Positions 1 to 10,915 of a DNA stretch of 64,000 nucleotides are shown here, piece after piece. The notes beneath the pieces were generated by a model, which was given only the letters and a program-made list of their open reading frames with translations, made no database searches and was not told where the DNA came from. Origin of the DNA: Paramecium tetraurelia. Lineage: Eukaryota > Ciliophora > Oligohymenophorea > Peniculida > Parameciidae. A program made the position numbers and the translations under genes. The stretch spans positions 372,001 to 436,000 of the forward strand of contig NW_001799255.1 of assembly GCF_000165425.1 (NCBI RefSeq), written 5' to 3'. Each line of letters starts with the position of its first letter. Position 1 is the first letter of the stretch.

Positions 1-424
1 CTAATAGACTAAAAGATTAACAAATTACTTTTTCTTTAATTTTATCAAATGATGGTCATAATTCATTTCAATTTTACTTCTATAATCATTGCAATAGACA
101 TCAATTATTCCCTAATGATAATTCGATAGTTAGATTTATTTTAATTTATCTGAATATTTAAGTTATCTTAAACTTAAGAAAAATTTCTTTTACTTTCCTT
201 TTATTGGATATTAATTCTAAATTTCTCAAGTGATTCTTTGCTGAATTTTTTTTTATTTAACGATTAAGAACCATATAAAATATTTATCTAGTTAACAAAA
301 ATTAATTCTAAACATGGTATTTTTCTGATAAAGTGCTTATAATTAAATTTTTAAGTATCTCTAATTGGATGAGATTTTAATGAAAATAAAATAATTATTA
401 TTATATTTATTTATTAATATTAAA
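1..424. other. AT-rich spacer, no gene recognised
   Basis: Neither strand gave a convincing ciliate-code reading frame here. It lies just downstream of the 3' end of the pseudokinase gene and may hold the end of a gene outside the window. Confidence 0.4.
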
Positions 425-2226
425 TCATCCAAACTTATTGGTAATACCAAGAAAAGTAATTATATCTTTTGGTTGCACTTCTTGATTGTTATATGTTAGT
501 TATTAAAATTATTCTTTAAATGTTTAAGATTGAAAAGAAATATTGATATCTACACAAAAATAAATTAACTTCTTGAAACTTTATAATTCTTCTAATTTAA
601 ATAGCTGATTTTAAGTTATTAATTAATTAATATGTTAGTATAGCATTTATATAGCATCTTAATAACCATTCAAAAAGTAATCATTTGAATCTTGAACATC
701 ATTCAATGGTAGCTTTATTAATTCAGGAAGCGAAGAGTTCTCTTTTCTTAGGGTTTCACAATGTCTTTACAAAATAGTTAGCAATTCTTGTTTTAATTCT
801 ATCAGATATAAATTTATTTATTCAGTTGAGATTAAATCTTTCTAATGTTGATTCAAAAAGATTTGCCAATTTCTATTTGGTTAATTTTAATAAAGTTCTG
901 ATTTCAAATAATTATTCATATCCCTTAAAATAAGTAAATGCATTTTTTTAATAATATAAGCATATACTAATTCAAAGGAATTTGCAGATTTAAAAAAAAT
1001 AGCAATTCTGTCTGCTGCTGAAGCTAATAATTGGCATCTCAAACAATCTAATTAAATTTGAAACCAATAGTGATAATGGCTTGGATCTGAAAATTATGAT
1101 GTGTTCATAACAACGACCAAATAATCAGGTAAGTTTGTTTATGGTTTATAAATAGAAGTTGCTGAAATTATTTGAATTTTTTTTTTTTGTGGTTATTCTT
1201 CTTTAGGGGAAAAAATACTTACAGAATCTATCATCTCTAGTTTTTTTGGAAACTAACAAACAGGACTTATAAAAGATCCAGTATTAAATGCATCTTACTT
1301 TAATTCTCTAATGTATTGACATTACGAATAGAATTGAATATATTCTTGTTAACCCTAAAGTTGAAGATCTTAAATGAATGGATGTTAATAAATTTATAAA
1401 AATGATAATCTTTCCTTTGGATCACAAGTAAGTAATCCTTAGACTAAGGAGAGCAGTGTATTTTTGTATCTTGAAGTTTAACATGGTATATATTGGATAT
1501 TCTTCAAATATTCATAAAATTCTTCTTTTTTATCATATTTAAATCGTACATCATTATTGTTTACTTTAACTTAGTTAATAGATTAAAATTTTATTAAGTG
1601 ATATAAAAATGCTCCAAGCAACCAAGAGTCAAATTTTAAATCAAATTTATAATCTGTTTAATTTGCATTTTCTAAATATTTTACAAAATAATACCTTTAT
1701 CAATTATCTTCTTCAAATATTCAGGTGGTGCCAATATATCTAAGTAATTTTGTTCAATTTATGGTTCGAATCCAAAATCCATTAACACAATTTTATAGTT
1801 TGGTTGAACAACTATATTAAAAGTTGAAAAAACTCTTCCAGGCATTTAATTTTTATGCAATTGATATAAGGCTAATAATAAGTTTTTAAGGTATGATTGT
1901 ATTTCAGGATATTGAAAAGATCTCTGAATTTTGGAGTAATCCTTTATTTTTTGATCTAAAAATTGACTCTCTTCAATATATTCAAATAAAAAGAATTATT
2001 TTTGACCCTCCATGTGCATTTTAATATATTTTCTATATAAATCTTTGTGACTTTATTTTTCAATAATTTTTATTTAATCTTATAAAGATTCACTCATAAC
2101 TTTTTCCTAATTAAAACAAAAAGCATAATATTTTGTTCCAATATTTTAGCTTTTTTCTTCTACTATAAACGCTGTTCCTGAGCTGGTTTCCAATACTTAA
2201 TAAAGGATAGAGAATTATTTATACAT
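425..2226 (-). CDS. Protein kinase-fold protein, probable pseudokinase
   Basis: Read with TAA/TAG as Gln, the minus strand gives a 592-residue protein from the ATG at 2226 to the TGA at 425. One 23-nt intron lies at 1672-1694 (GTATTA...TTTAG), and the exons sum to 593 codons. The kinase fold is visible: a DFG in VLMDFGFEP, an APPEYL activation-segment end, the alpha-F region FDSWLLG, and a PKERLSF...HPFI C-lobe end. The HRD catalytic loop is replaced by MPGRVFSTFN with no catalytic Asp. The region where VAIK should be reads KYYAFCF, so the ATP lysine is absent too. A non-catalytic tail of about 250 residues follows. Pseudokinases usually scaffold or regulate other proteins; the partner is unknown. 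The start could be further upstream. Confidence 0.75.
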
Positions 2227-3535
2227 TTAATTATTTATTAAAATATTTTTTTATTTATATAATGTTGCAACATCATAATGATTAGCAATTATAAGTTGTT
2301 AATAAACTCTATTAACATAAAATCTTCCAAAAACTGTCTAAATTAACTACATTAATAGACAAAGTTGGATTGATATATGGTAATAAAGTAAGATAATAAT
2401 CTCATTAGATTTCTAAATTAAATCTCATAAAAGAGATATTAATTTAAAAAATGGTATCAAAATATTACCTAAAAGAGAGGAACATATAAAGACAAACTTA
2501 ATGAATAATTTCATCAGATTATAAATCTTTATTATTTGATTTTTTATTATAAAATTGATTGATAATGATTCTTACTATAATTTAATATATCAATTTTTCT
2601 TTCAAAAATCATATCTTTTGACGAAATCAGTAATATTAATTGAATGGATTTTAAGCCTAAGTAAATCCATTTGCTGCTTTATTTATTCTTTATACTTGTA
2701 ACAATTTGATATATTGTTTAAGAGTGAACTACGCTTCAATAAAAGATGAGAAGAACTCCTTGTAAGGTTATCTTATATATCAAATTTTATGAGTACCAAT
2801 AAAGAGCTTTGAAAAGAAAAAGAAAATGAAAGAATTTAAATCAAATAAGGCGTAGTATCTTTAAGTTTAGTTTTAGGAGATAATATCTCTTTCAAATAAC
2901 AATATAAAAGAGTTAAACAAGCCATTCTTTTGTTTAAAGTTCCATAATATGATACAATATTCCCTTAAGTCTTTATATTTAACTTTGAGGTATTTAATGA
3001 GTATCTCAAATTCATTTTCAATCAATAATCTCAATAAATATTCCGACTTCAATATACGCTAGAACAAGTGCATACTAAATAGTTGTTAAATTTTCTTTGT
3101 ATTCTTTTAACTCATTAAGTTACACCTATAAATCATATAATATAGCATCCACAATTTTATTATTCATTTTGTAATAAAAAGAATTTGAATTTAAGATTTT
3201 CAAAAAGGAATAAGAGTAATAATTCTTAGAAAGAAAAAGAGCTTTATTGATTAAATTGCGTTTGATCTTTTATAATAAAACAGAGTTTTTTTTTTTCAGA
3301 AAGTTGTCATAATTATCAAAAGATCACTTTTACTTTTAAAAAAAAGTGAATATTAAGCTAATATTTAACCTATAATATATAATCATAAAAAAGGTATTTC
3401 AAGAAATGAGATTAAAACAAACTAAAACTTATTAAAAAATAAGTATGATGCAAACACTGAAAAATTGATTTTTAAATTTAAAATACTATTTGTTTAGATG
3501 TCTAAAATTTAATGCATATATAATTGAATTTAAGA
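2227..3535 (-). pseudogene. Possible degenerate or unresolved coding stretch
   Basis: On the minus strand several patches read like protein, for example YLLRLLIENEFEILIKYLKV near 2990-3040 and YKEFFSSFIEAQFTLKQYIK near 2700-2760. The frames change and TGA codons fall in frame (one near 2780), and I could not join them with canonical short introns. It may be a decayed gene, a gene with sequence errors, or chance open stretches. I recognise no family. Confidence 0.25.
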
Positions 3536-3857
3536 TCATTTTTCGTCAGGACATTGTCTGATGTACAAAACATTATTACATCTAACCAATACTTCTCCTA
3601 AAATTCCTCTGCTCTTTCCATCAACGTACTCTTCTGTATTCAACATCTATAGAATTATACAAATAAAATTACATGCAAGTTCATGTATTAGTCTGAGCTT
3701 TTTAAAACCCCTAAAATTAGATAATTATTATTACCTCTTAATTCCCATCCCCATTTTAATCTGACGATGATCTGTTTTCTTGTGATTTCTTCAAGGAATG
3801 GTCTTGGATTGATATCTGAAACAGTCTAAAGTAAATAAATGATATATATACATCCAT
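3536..3857 (-). CDS. SNRPF: Small nuclear ribonucleoprotein F (SmF)
   Basis: This encodes an 81-residue Sm protein, close to the roughly 86 residues usual for SmF. SmF is one of seven proteins forming the ring on U1, U2, U4 and U5 snRNAs. Three introns were placed at 3826-3851, 3711-3734 and 3647-3672; all start GTA and end TAG, and the exons sum to 82 codons. Family features are clear: [15 protein letters not shown], then LKWGWELRG (Sm1), then [15 protein letters not shown] (Sm2). The first exon carries only Met-Asp. The gene diverges from the YTH gene with about 30 bp between start codons. The U1 snRNA whose Sm ring would include this protein is encoded in the same window at 35.7-35.9 kb. 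Confidence 0.93.
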
Positions 3858-3887
3858 GAATTAATATTTAAATAAATAAATATTAAT

Positions 3888-4959
3888 ATGCAAACAAATC
3901 CTAATTGTCCATAACCAGAGGCTTAATATTTAGATAATTATGAAAATTTTGAAGAAGTAACCAAAACGTTTAAATGTCTTCAAAATGTTCATCAGCCACT
4001 TGAACCAGAAGCAACTTACTTTTTGATACGTGCTCCAACTAAAGATAATGTTCATCGTGCCATCAAATACGGAATTTGGACTAGGTAGATATGCAAAAAA
4101 TTTCTTAGTTCGAGTCGTAATAATTAGAAATTAAATGATGCATCTCGTCCGCTTTATTTATTATTTAATGTTACTCAAACATCTCATTTTATTGGAATGG
4201 CTAAAATTGTCAGTAATTTTAGAGAAACTAAGCATTTCATGTATTGGGCAGAGGAGAATAAATGGTTTGGGTCTTTTCAAATTGAATGGGTAATAATCTA
4301 ATAGACAAAAGGTTTTTGTAAGGGATTTACCATACAATGAATTAAGTTCAATTCAATAATCAGATGGCAAATGCATTCATGAATTAATTGACTGTACTTA
4401 AATTGAAAATGGTGATTTAATTTATTCTGCCTTCGAAAAACAACCCTAAAAAAGTTGCATGTTGAAGTCTTTCAAAGAATTGGATAATTCAGAAGTATTT
4501 ATTAATATCCTATTTTTAAGAAAAGAAAGAGAAATGAAAGAGACTCCAATTCAAATTTTGCTATTTAGTTTTAAGAATATATCAGTGTCTTTGAAACAAT
4601 GCCGTTCACCTTCTCTGTAGCTTCTTATTAAAGAAGAAAACAGTAATAGTTTTAAAATCAATATTATTAATAATGTGCTTATTATTACTAAAGTCCTTGG
4701 AGTGGAGTTGGTATATTTTACTATAATTATAGCCTAACCTTCATTTTGGAATTAATAACAGCTATAATAATAACCCTTACAAATATAGTAATAATAACAA
4801 TAATAATAGTAATAATCGTAATAATCCTTGAATAATCCTGGGTTTTATTAAACTTCCAATTACAATAGACCTCAAGCATAAAATCAATAAAACAATAAAC
4901 AACCCAAGAAATTATTAAATCATAAAAATAATAATTAACAGAGTCCAAAAAAATAATGA
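3888..4959 (+). CDS. YTH-domain protein (m6A RNA reader)
   Basis: A 333-residue protein. The YTH domain fills roughly residues 40-200: it begins ATYFLIRAPTKDNVHRAIKY, has GIW with the first cage tryptophan, then LYLLFNVTQTSHFIGMAKI, and WFGSFQIEW followed by VFVRDLPYNEL. YTH domains bind N6-methyladenosine in RNA through an aromatic cage. The C-terminal third is Gln/Asn-rich and low-complexity, largely encoded by TAA/TAG. Introns were placed at 4290-4311 (ends AAAAG), 4495-4520 (ends TTAAG) and 4711-4732 (ends TATAG); the exons sum to 334 codons. The first two acceptors are AAG, which other genes here support. The start lies about 30 bp from the divergent SmF start. Confidence 0.85.
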
Positions 4960-5306
4960 AGTTTATTAATATAAAATTTCAAATTATAAACTTATATCTT
5001 ATCTTTTGTACAATCAAGTATTCATTCTTAACATTTTATGAAAAAAAGGAACAAAAGTATATGAAGGATTTAATAAATTTATTTATATATTAACTCTATA
5101 TCTATTAAAAGTTTTATAAAGAATCCTAAATGTTATGAATATTACATTTAAATTAACTTTACAGATAGCATTAAAATACACCTATAATAATTAATTTAGT
5201 AATTGGATAAAAGATATAAGGCAGAAAATGTAGTAGAATTATATTCAAATTTTGATCAATTTTGCTTAAATATATAATCTATCTAATAATTTTTATAATT
5301 GATATA
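4960..5306. other. AT-rich spacer
   Basis: Between the YTH gene and the next plus-strand gene I see nothing beyond AT-rich sequence. Confidence 0.5.
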
Positions 5307-5681
5307 ATGAGAAGTCCATAATATTATATGGAAATTATCAGGTAAAAAGATTAATAAATCGGAAATCTCGAGAAAGAAATAGAGATATTGCAAACAGAGA
5401 AATAAGTTGCATAATAACAGGCTAGAATTAACCTAGAAGCAGTATAAGTAATCTAGCAAAATCAGAAGGACAGAAAGTAGTTGCAGCTTCAAGCTGAAAA
5501 TATTCAGCTAAAAAAGTTTGTTTATTAATTATAACACAATTTGAGGACTTTGGAAAAATAATTGAATGAACATTAGAATTAGATAATTCATTAGAATAAC
5601 TAATAGAGTAATTAGGAATCTAATATCAAGCAAATCTTTTAGACCATTTATCAATCAATATAATTAAGCTAGGCAATTTGA
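5307..5681 (+). CDS. Small coiled-coil protein
   Basis: A single open frame of 125 codons including TGA gives 124 residues in ciliate code. It is rich in Gln, Lys, Glu and Leu, with heptad-like spacing over most of its length (for example around residues 15-100: NLEKEIEILQTEKQ, then LRTLEKQLNEHQNQ). No intron is needed. I recognise no family. It may be a structural or trafficking coiled coil, and a short low-complexity frame remains possible. Confidence 0.55.
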
Positions 5682-5782
5682 GTGAATAATAATTCTAATA
5701 ATAAATAAAATTCTAGAATTAAAATTCTTCTAATAATAAAATATTTATTTCTTTAACATATAATTTTCATTTAAGATTATAA

Positions 5783-7040
5783 TCATTTGAAAATACTTTC
5801 AAATAAATTTGGTTTGCTAATGAGTTTATCTATATTAATAATTGGTTTAACGTTTTTTTAGTTTGCCTGAATATCCCCTCCAATTTTGAATTCAATTTTT
5901 TCTATGATTTCATCTTCCTCTTCTGTCTTCAGATTATAACCTCGATATTTGAGAAAATAATACTTTCTCCTTTATGACTTGATAAAGAGTTCTTGCTATT
6001 TCTAGAGTGCATAATAGATTAGATTTATTCTTGTTCGAGTGAATCAATCCAATTAAATTAATAGTCCCAAACAAAATCTAATTTAAAGAATAAATCCCTA
6101 AACAACATTTTAAACCTCTTATAATCTGGTTCTTCTTCAAATTTGAGTTATCTACAATGTTGAAAGTACTTTACAAATTCATGAGGCAATCCATGACATA
6201 AATCTTCAACTGAAATAGTTTATTTTATTGTTTTAATCAATTCATATTTTTCCTCCCTATTATTTACATTTAGACCTTGCCAAGGTAATGATCCTTTTAG
6301 AAAATATAACCATAAATATCCCAAAGATTCCATATCATCTCTTCTGCTTTACTCTTACTTTTAAATAAATAAAATACCTATACCAAGGTGTGTATTTAAA
6401 CTGACATACCTGGCTGTTCCAACCAATCCTTTGTTTTCTTTATAAAGAATATGCTCTCCGGTCTTTTTATCCTTATATTTTTTAGATAAACCAAAATCAA
6501 TTATGTAAATTGTATTATATTTTTTATTGATTCCCATTAAGAAATTTTCAGGCTTAATATCACGATATATATATCCTTTTGAATGGAGGAGAGATATTAT
6601 ATCTATCTAAAAACTAATAGATCTTTTCATAAGAATACCATTTAATCTATAAGCATTAACATGGTCTTTAACTCGAATCTTCTATTAACCAAATTGAAGA
6701 GTTATTCTAAATTATAACCCAACAATTCCATAACCATCACTGTTTTATCTTCCCATTGTCCAAACCAATGGACTTTTGGAATACCTAAGAATAGATTATA
6801 AATATACCATTTCCTTAAATTGCAGATAATATTTAAAATTCATGTTTAATTTGAGGCATTTGAGCTTCTTAACTTTCCTAAATAAATTTAATCAAATTCA
6901 AATTTTACCAATTTAATTGCTACAATCTCATTAGTTTCCATGTTTACTCCTTTGAAAACTTCTCCAAATGAACCACTTCCAAGCTTAGTAGTAATTTTAT
7001 ATAAATTTCCAATAGGTTTCTCTTAATCAAATTGCAGCAT
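5783..7040 (-). CDS. Casein kinase 1-like Ser/Thr kinase
   Basis: This encodes a 374-residue kinase of the CK1 family. The glycine loop is [12 protein letters not shown], the ATP lysine sits in IVAIKL, the catalytic loop is [12 protein letters not shown], the DFG is [10 protein letters not shown], and the CK1 signature reads [21 protein letters not shown] with LPWQGL after it. Five introns were placed: 6878-6908, 6785-6807, 6607-6638, 6354-6377 and 5941-5963; the exons sum to 375 codons. The intron at 6354-6377 must end in TAAG to restore GIEQSRRDD. The last one ends CGAG. The charged C-terminal extension resembles other CK1 enzymes. CK1 kinases prefer acidic or primed substrates; many paralogues are typical of ciliates. 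Confidence 0.92.
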
Positions 7041-8112
7041 TTTTAATATTTATTTAAACTAATAATTATTGACTAATTGTGTAATTTCATAATTTATATT
7101 TAATAAAGTATATTAAAATTATATTAATTTTACAGCAACCAGAGTTAAGTAATACTTCATTTTGATGATTTTCAAACATAATAATAAGTTAAATAGTTGA
7201 TATATTATATGCTAACTTTTCTATAGGAAGATTCAAATTATAAAATTGATTATTTACAAGGGTTTAATTATATTTAATGAATTAATAAATTATGAGTTAT
7301 TCCATGGCCTAAAAATATTCTAAAAAATGAAGAACCGAAGTACCGTTTGATTAATGTCATTGAAAATATTAAATCTGATTTTTTTTATGGTTCAAGTTGA
7401 GAACTTATTTTACATTATAAAAGAAAAGGAAAATAGAGCTTAGAAACCTTTTGATAGCTACAGACCAGTTAATCGTGAAAGCAATCAGAGTATATAATCT
7501 TAAAAAAATTGAATAACTAAATTTCATAGTAATCCATATAGTATTTTTTGTATTATATCTAAAATAAAATCAGACAACTATTTAATTAAAGAAAATCTTA
7601 GCAGAATCCGGTAGTAAAGATTAAGAAATTGTGGTTCCAAATTAGAATGGCTACAAATTGGGTGTCGTAGATAACCTTCGATGATTGGGCAATTAGTAAT
7701 GTTCCTTGAATGGAGATGTTTTTTATCTATGATAAACTGTATGTTATTATTGGTTGATAATATATATAACTGTGAAAGACGCTTCTTAGAATGCTGAAAG
7801 CGATATAAGTAGTATTTTTAATATTGTTGCCAATTTTTTCTGAATGTAGCTCAATCTGATGACTATTCCGATTTAAATATTAACTAAGGACGATAAATCG
7901 AAATCCATGATTTTATAGGCAATTTTGGAAGAATTCAAAAGGGCTATCGAGGTCATATGATCTGGAAGTAGATGAATTATAAATAAAAATAATATTATTA
8001 GTAATTATAAATATGTGAAAATATATTATTTTATTTTATGTAAATTAAATTATATTGTATGAATTAGTGATTAGAAGAGATAGGCAAACATATATTATGA
8101 TAAATATAATAA
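7041..8112 (+). pseudogene. Possible degraded or multi-exon gene, unresolved
   Basis: Several plus-strand patches look coding in ciliate code. Examples are EEPKYRLINVIENIKSDFF near 7330-7400, EIVVPNQNGYKLGVVDNL near 7625-7680, and IEIHDFIGNFGRIQKGYRGH near 7900-7960. They lie in different frames and are separated by TGA codons, some of which short introns cannot explain. It could be a decayed gene or one with sequence errors. No family is recognised. Confidence 0.3.
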
Positions 8113-8520
8113 TCATTATTATTTTTATTCTTGCATTCTTGCACTTTCCATTTCCTTTTTTGTCCTCCTCTTTCTTTTTTGCTATTGTTTTTCCTCTGAT
8201 GGTTATTTTTTTGTATATTTTCTTTTTTATTTTGATGGCACTTCCGAAACAGGTTGCTATTCCTATACCATTTTAATTCTTATTATATTATTTTTATTCT
8301 TCTTTTTTATTAATGGTTCATCAAAATCTTCAGGGATTAGGGCTATAGATTTCAAATAGGATTCAATTTCCTGAGGTTCAATATTATGTACATCAAAATC
8401 AAAAGAAATCCTATTCTAGCTTATTAATTTTACTTTTTTATTATTTCAAAAAATTTTATCCTCTAAGCTTCAATTGATTATTGCTTTTGAATAATGGCCT
8501 ATTCAAGTTAGTTTGCATAT
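8113..8520 (-). CDS. Short lysine/glutamine-rich protein, 5' end unresolved
   Basis: The 3' exon is clear in ciliate code. It reads ISFDFDVHNIEPQEIESYLK and then a basic tail rich in Lys, Arg and Gln, ending at a TGA at 8113-8115. The basic tail resembles a nuclear-localising or nucleic-acid-binding tail, but that is inference. An upstream ATG near 8518 opens a frame that does not join cleanly to this exon with any intron I tried. The start is therefore uncertain and no family is recognised. Confidence 0.4.
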
Positions 8521-9684
8521 TATTGAAGAGTATCGATTGAATTATTACTGCATTATTGTTCCTCAGATTAAATCATTTTTAATTTTGGAAAATATTTATA
8601 TAATTAAAACCATATTAATTAGGAACAAATATGTTAAAACCATACTCTACAAAAATTGTAAAAATGCATTTTTTATCAATGATTATCTATCCTATTTAAT
8701 TTGTTTAATTTAGAAAATTATGATAACTGATTGATTATATCATAGATATAATCACTTGTTAGACTATTTCATTTTATATTTATTATTATTTGTATATCTA
8801 CTCAAACATCTTAAGATACATAGAAGAACTAAATTAAATAATACAATATCTTCTATTATCTTACAATACGATAATTATTTTAATATAACTTGAATTGAGT
8901 AAGGATAAAGATTTATAGAGAAAAAAATAATGTAATAAATATAAATATAATTAATTTGTAAATATAAAAATTTGATCTAATGGATATAAGTGATATGTTA
9001 GAATGTATAGCTTTAAATTGAACATTTAGCTAAAAGTTAAGATTCAACATTTTAATGAAGGAAGAAGATTATTGTTTATTTAATACTTAAAGGTTTAACC
9101 AGTATATAACTAAATTTAAGGCCAATATGATAATGTAATATTACCTAAAATTTAATTAAAAATAGTAACTTTTGTAGATGAATGCTTCAAAAATTAGTTT
9201 GATACTGCAAAATAACAATTATAAAATAAAATTTAAATTAAAATTAACAATAAGATGAATTAAAATATAGAATAAAAAACTGTGTAATTTAGTTACTACT
9301 CTACTTGTTAAGATATTTTGAATTAGCAAAAGAAATTACCTATTTTTATTATATAATAACTCTGGTAGTTTTTAATTTTGTCAAAATTTGATTGAATTTA
9401 GGCTTGTAACATTATTGTAACATCATCCATAAATATTTGTAAATGAAATGACAATAATAGTTAGTATAAATAAATTTTCTATTAGTTTTATTTAGTATTT
9501 AAATTGTATTGCAACAAATTTAAATCCAGTAGACAAAATCAAGAATGAAAGACTATTAAAAAAAATTATAAATATGAGCATGTTTCTTTTAAATGGGAAT
9601 TAAATATCTCTATCGATAATTATAAGTGCGAAATTGAGAAAAAATTAACTTTTCTAAAATCTAATTGGTGCTTATAAATATTAA
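8521..9684. other. AT-rich, gene-poor stretch
   Basis: I see no convincing gene. A plus-strand frame from about 9056 (MKEEDYCLFNTQRF...) stays open for about 69 codons, but nothing supports it as protein. Confidence 0.4.
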
Positions 9685-10331
9685 TCATTAATCATCTTCG
9701 TAAAATGAAAGAATCATCTTCTCATACTTGATGATTGTACTAAAGACCTTCAATTGACCTTTAAGCTCTGATTTAATTTTCTATTTTAGAGCATCTTGAT
9801 CAGATTTGTCAATTGGCGAGGATATATATCCTAAATGGATTAGATCTATTCCGCTATAATCATCCTTTGGTTTCTGTAATATGATTGGGACTAAATCGCT
9901 TTTGGTGATCAATGTAATGGAGTATTCATGATGAGAGTCATTTAAGTGGAAATTTAATTGGTTGTCTTTACCCCTTAAAAGATTTTACATAGTTTTACCT
10001 CTCTAACCATGATTAATGGTCATGTTCATATTGACCCTATGATATTAATTCGGGTATCAGATTCAAAATTAACAAGGTTGTCATACACAACTAGTTTTTT
10101 ATTTAAGATAATATTTACATATAAGGTAAGATAAGTATCTTCATCAATACTTCATTTTCCATCATTAACTTGTGAATGTAAGCAAGTCTAAGTTCCAGAG
10201 TAATATTTTCTGAACTTAAATTATTCCTTAATTCTATCAGAACATTCAATATAGGTTCGTGATGAATTAAATATTAAAAATATTGAGTCCTTTTCATTTT
10301 AGTAATTTGCTTATAGAGTAGGAGTAGCCAT
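9685..10331 (-). CDS. Unrecognised protein with an in-frame TGA
   Basis: From the ATG at 10331 the minus strand reads MATPTLQANYQNEKDSIF and continues through RIKEQFKFRKYYSGTQTC to a TGA at 10152-10154. The same frame then resumes with SIDEDTYLTLY. A 28-nt intron (GTAAATATTATC...ACTAG) and a 25-nt intron ending TTTTAAG link it to a long final exon with NQLNFHLNDSHHEYSITLI and a C-terminus ending FYEDD. No short intron removes the TGA. Either the locus is a pseudogene, it has a sequence error, or the real start lies downstream. Family unknown. Confidence 0.45.
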
Positions 10332-10915
10332 CATCACTTCATACATTCATCAATTAGTTTACGTAATGGTTAAATATTCATAGCAATAGGTAAATCTACC
10401 TTTAATCCTAATAGCATTATTTAATAGAATTAATAATGTAATGATAATACTCTAAAATCGAATTATTTTCATAGATTATTATAATTTTAAGAGATATTAA
10501 GATATGCTTCTATAAGGAAATGATTTGACTAATTGATAGATTAAAATCTATTTAAAAATTAGCGATTATATAATTTTCCAGTAAACTTAATAAGTTTTCA
10601 CTTTAAAAATATCACATATTTTGGTAGCAATCCAATAATAGGGTTATTTGTATTGTATTCTTTGCTATATAAGTGTTATTGCTTACACAGAAATGTATAA
10701 AGTAAAATCTAATATTATTTTATATTGCATCAAGTGAATCTCGTTTATAACTTAATCTTATCAACGGTTAAATGCATATGGGATCAAAGCAGAAATTTGA
10801 AAACTGAACCTCTTCATTGTCAATGCATGATATAGAATTAATAAAATAATAAGAATGATTTTTTAATATTATTAGATTAAATACATATATTTTTTGTATA
10901 ATATTTAATGTCATT
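10332..10915. other. AT-rich spacer
   Basis: No coding or RNA signal could be supported between the unrecognised gene and the 3' end of exportin-1. Confidence 0.4.

Noticed and set aside
4727-4948. Tyr/Ile-rich minus-strand frame
   Set aside because: Antisense of the TAA/TAG-rich Gln tail of the YTH protein.
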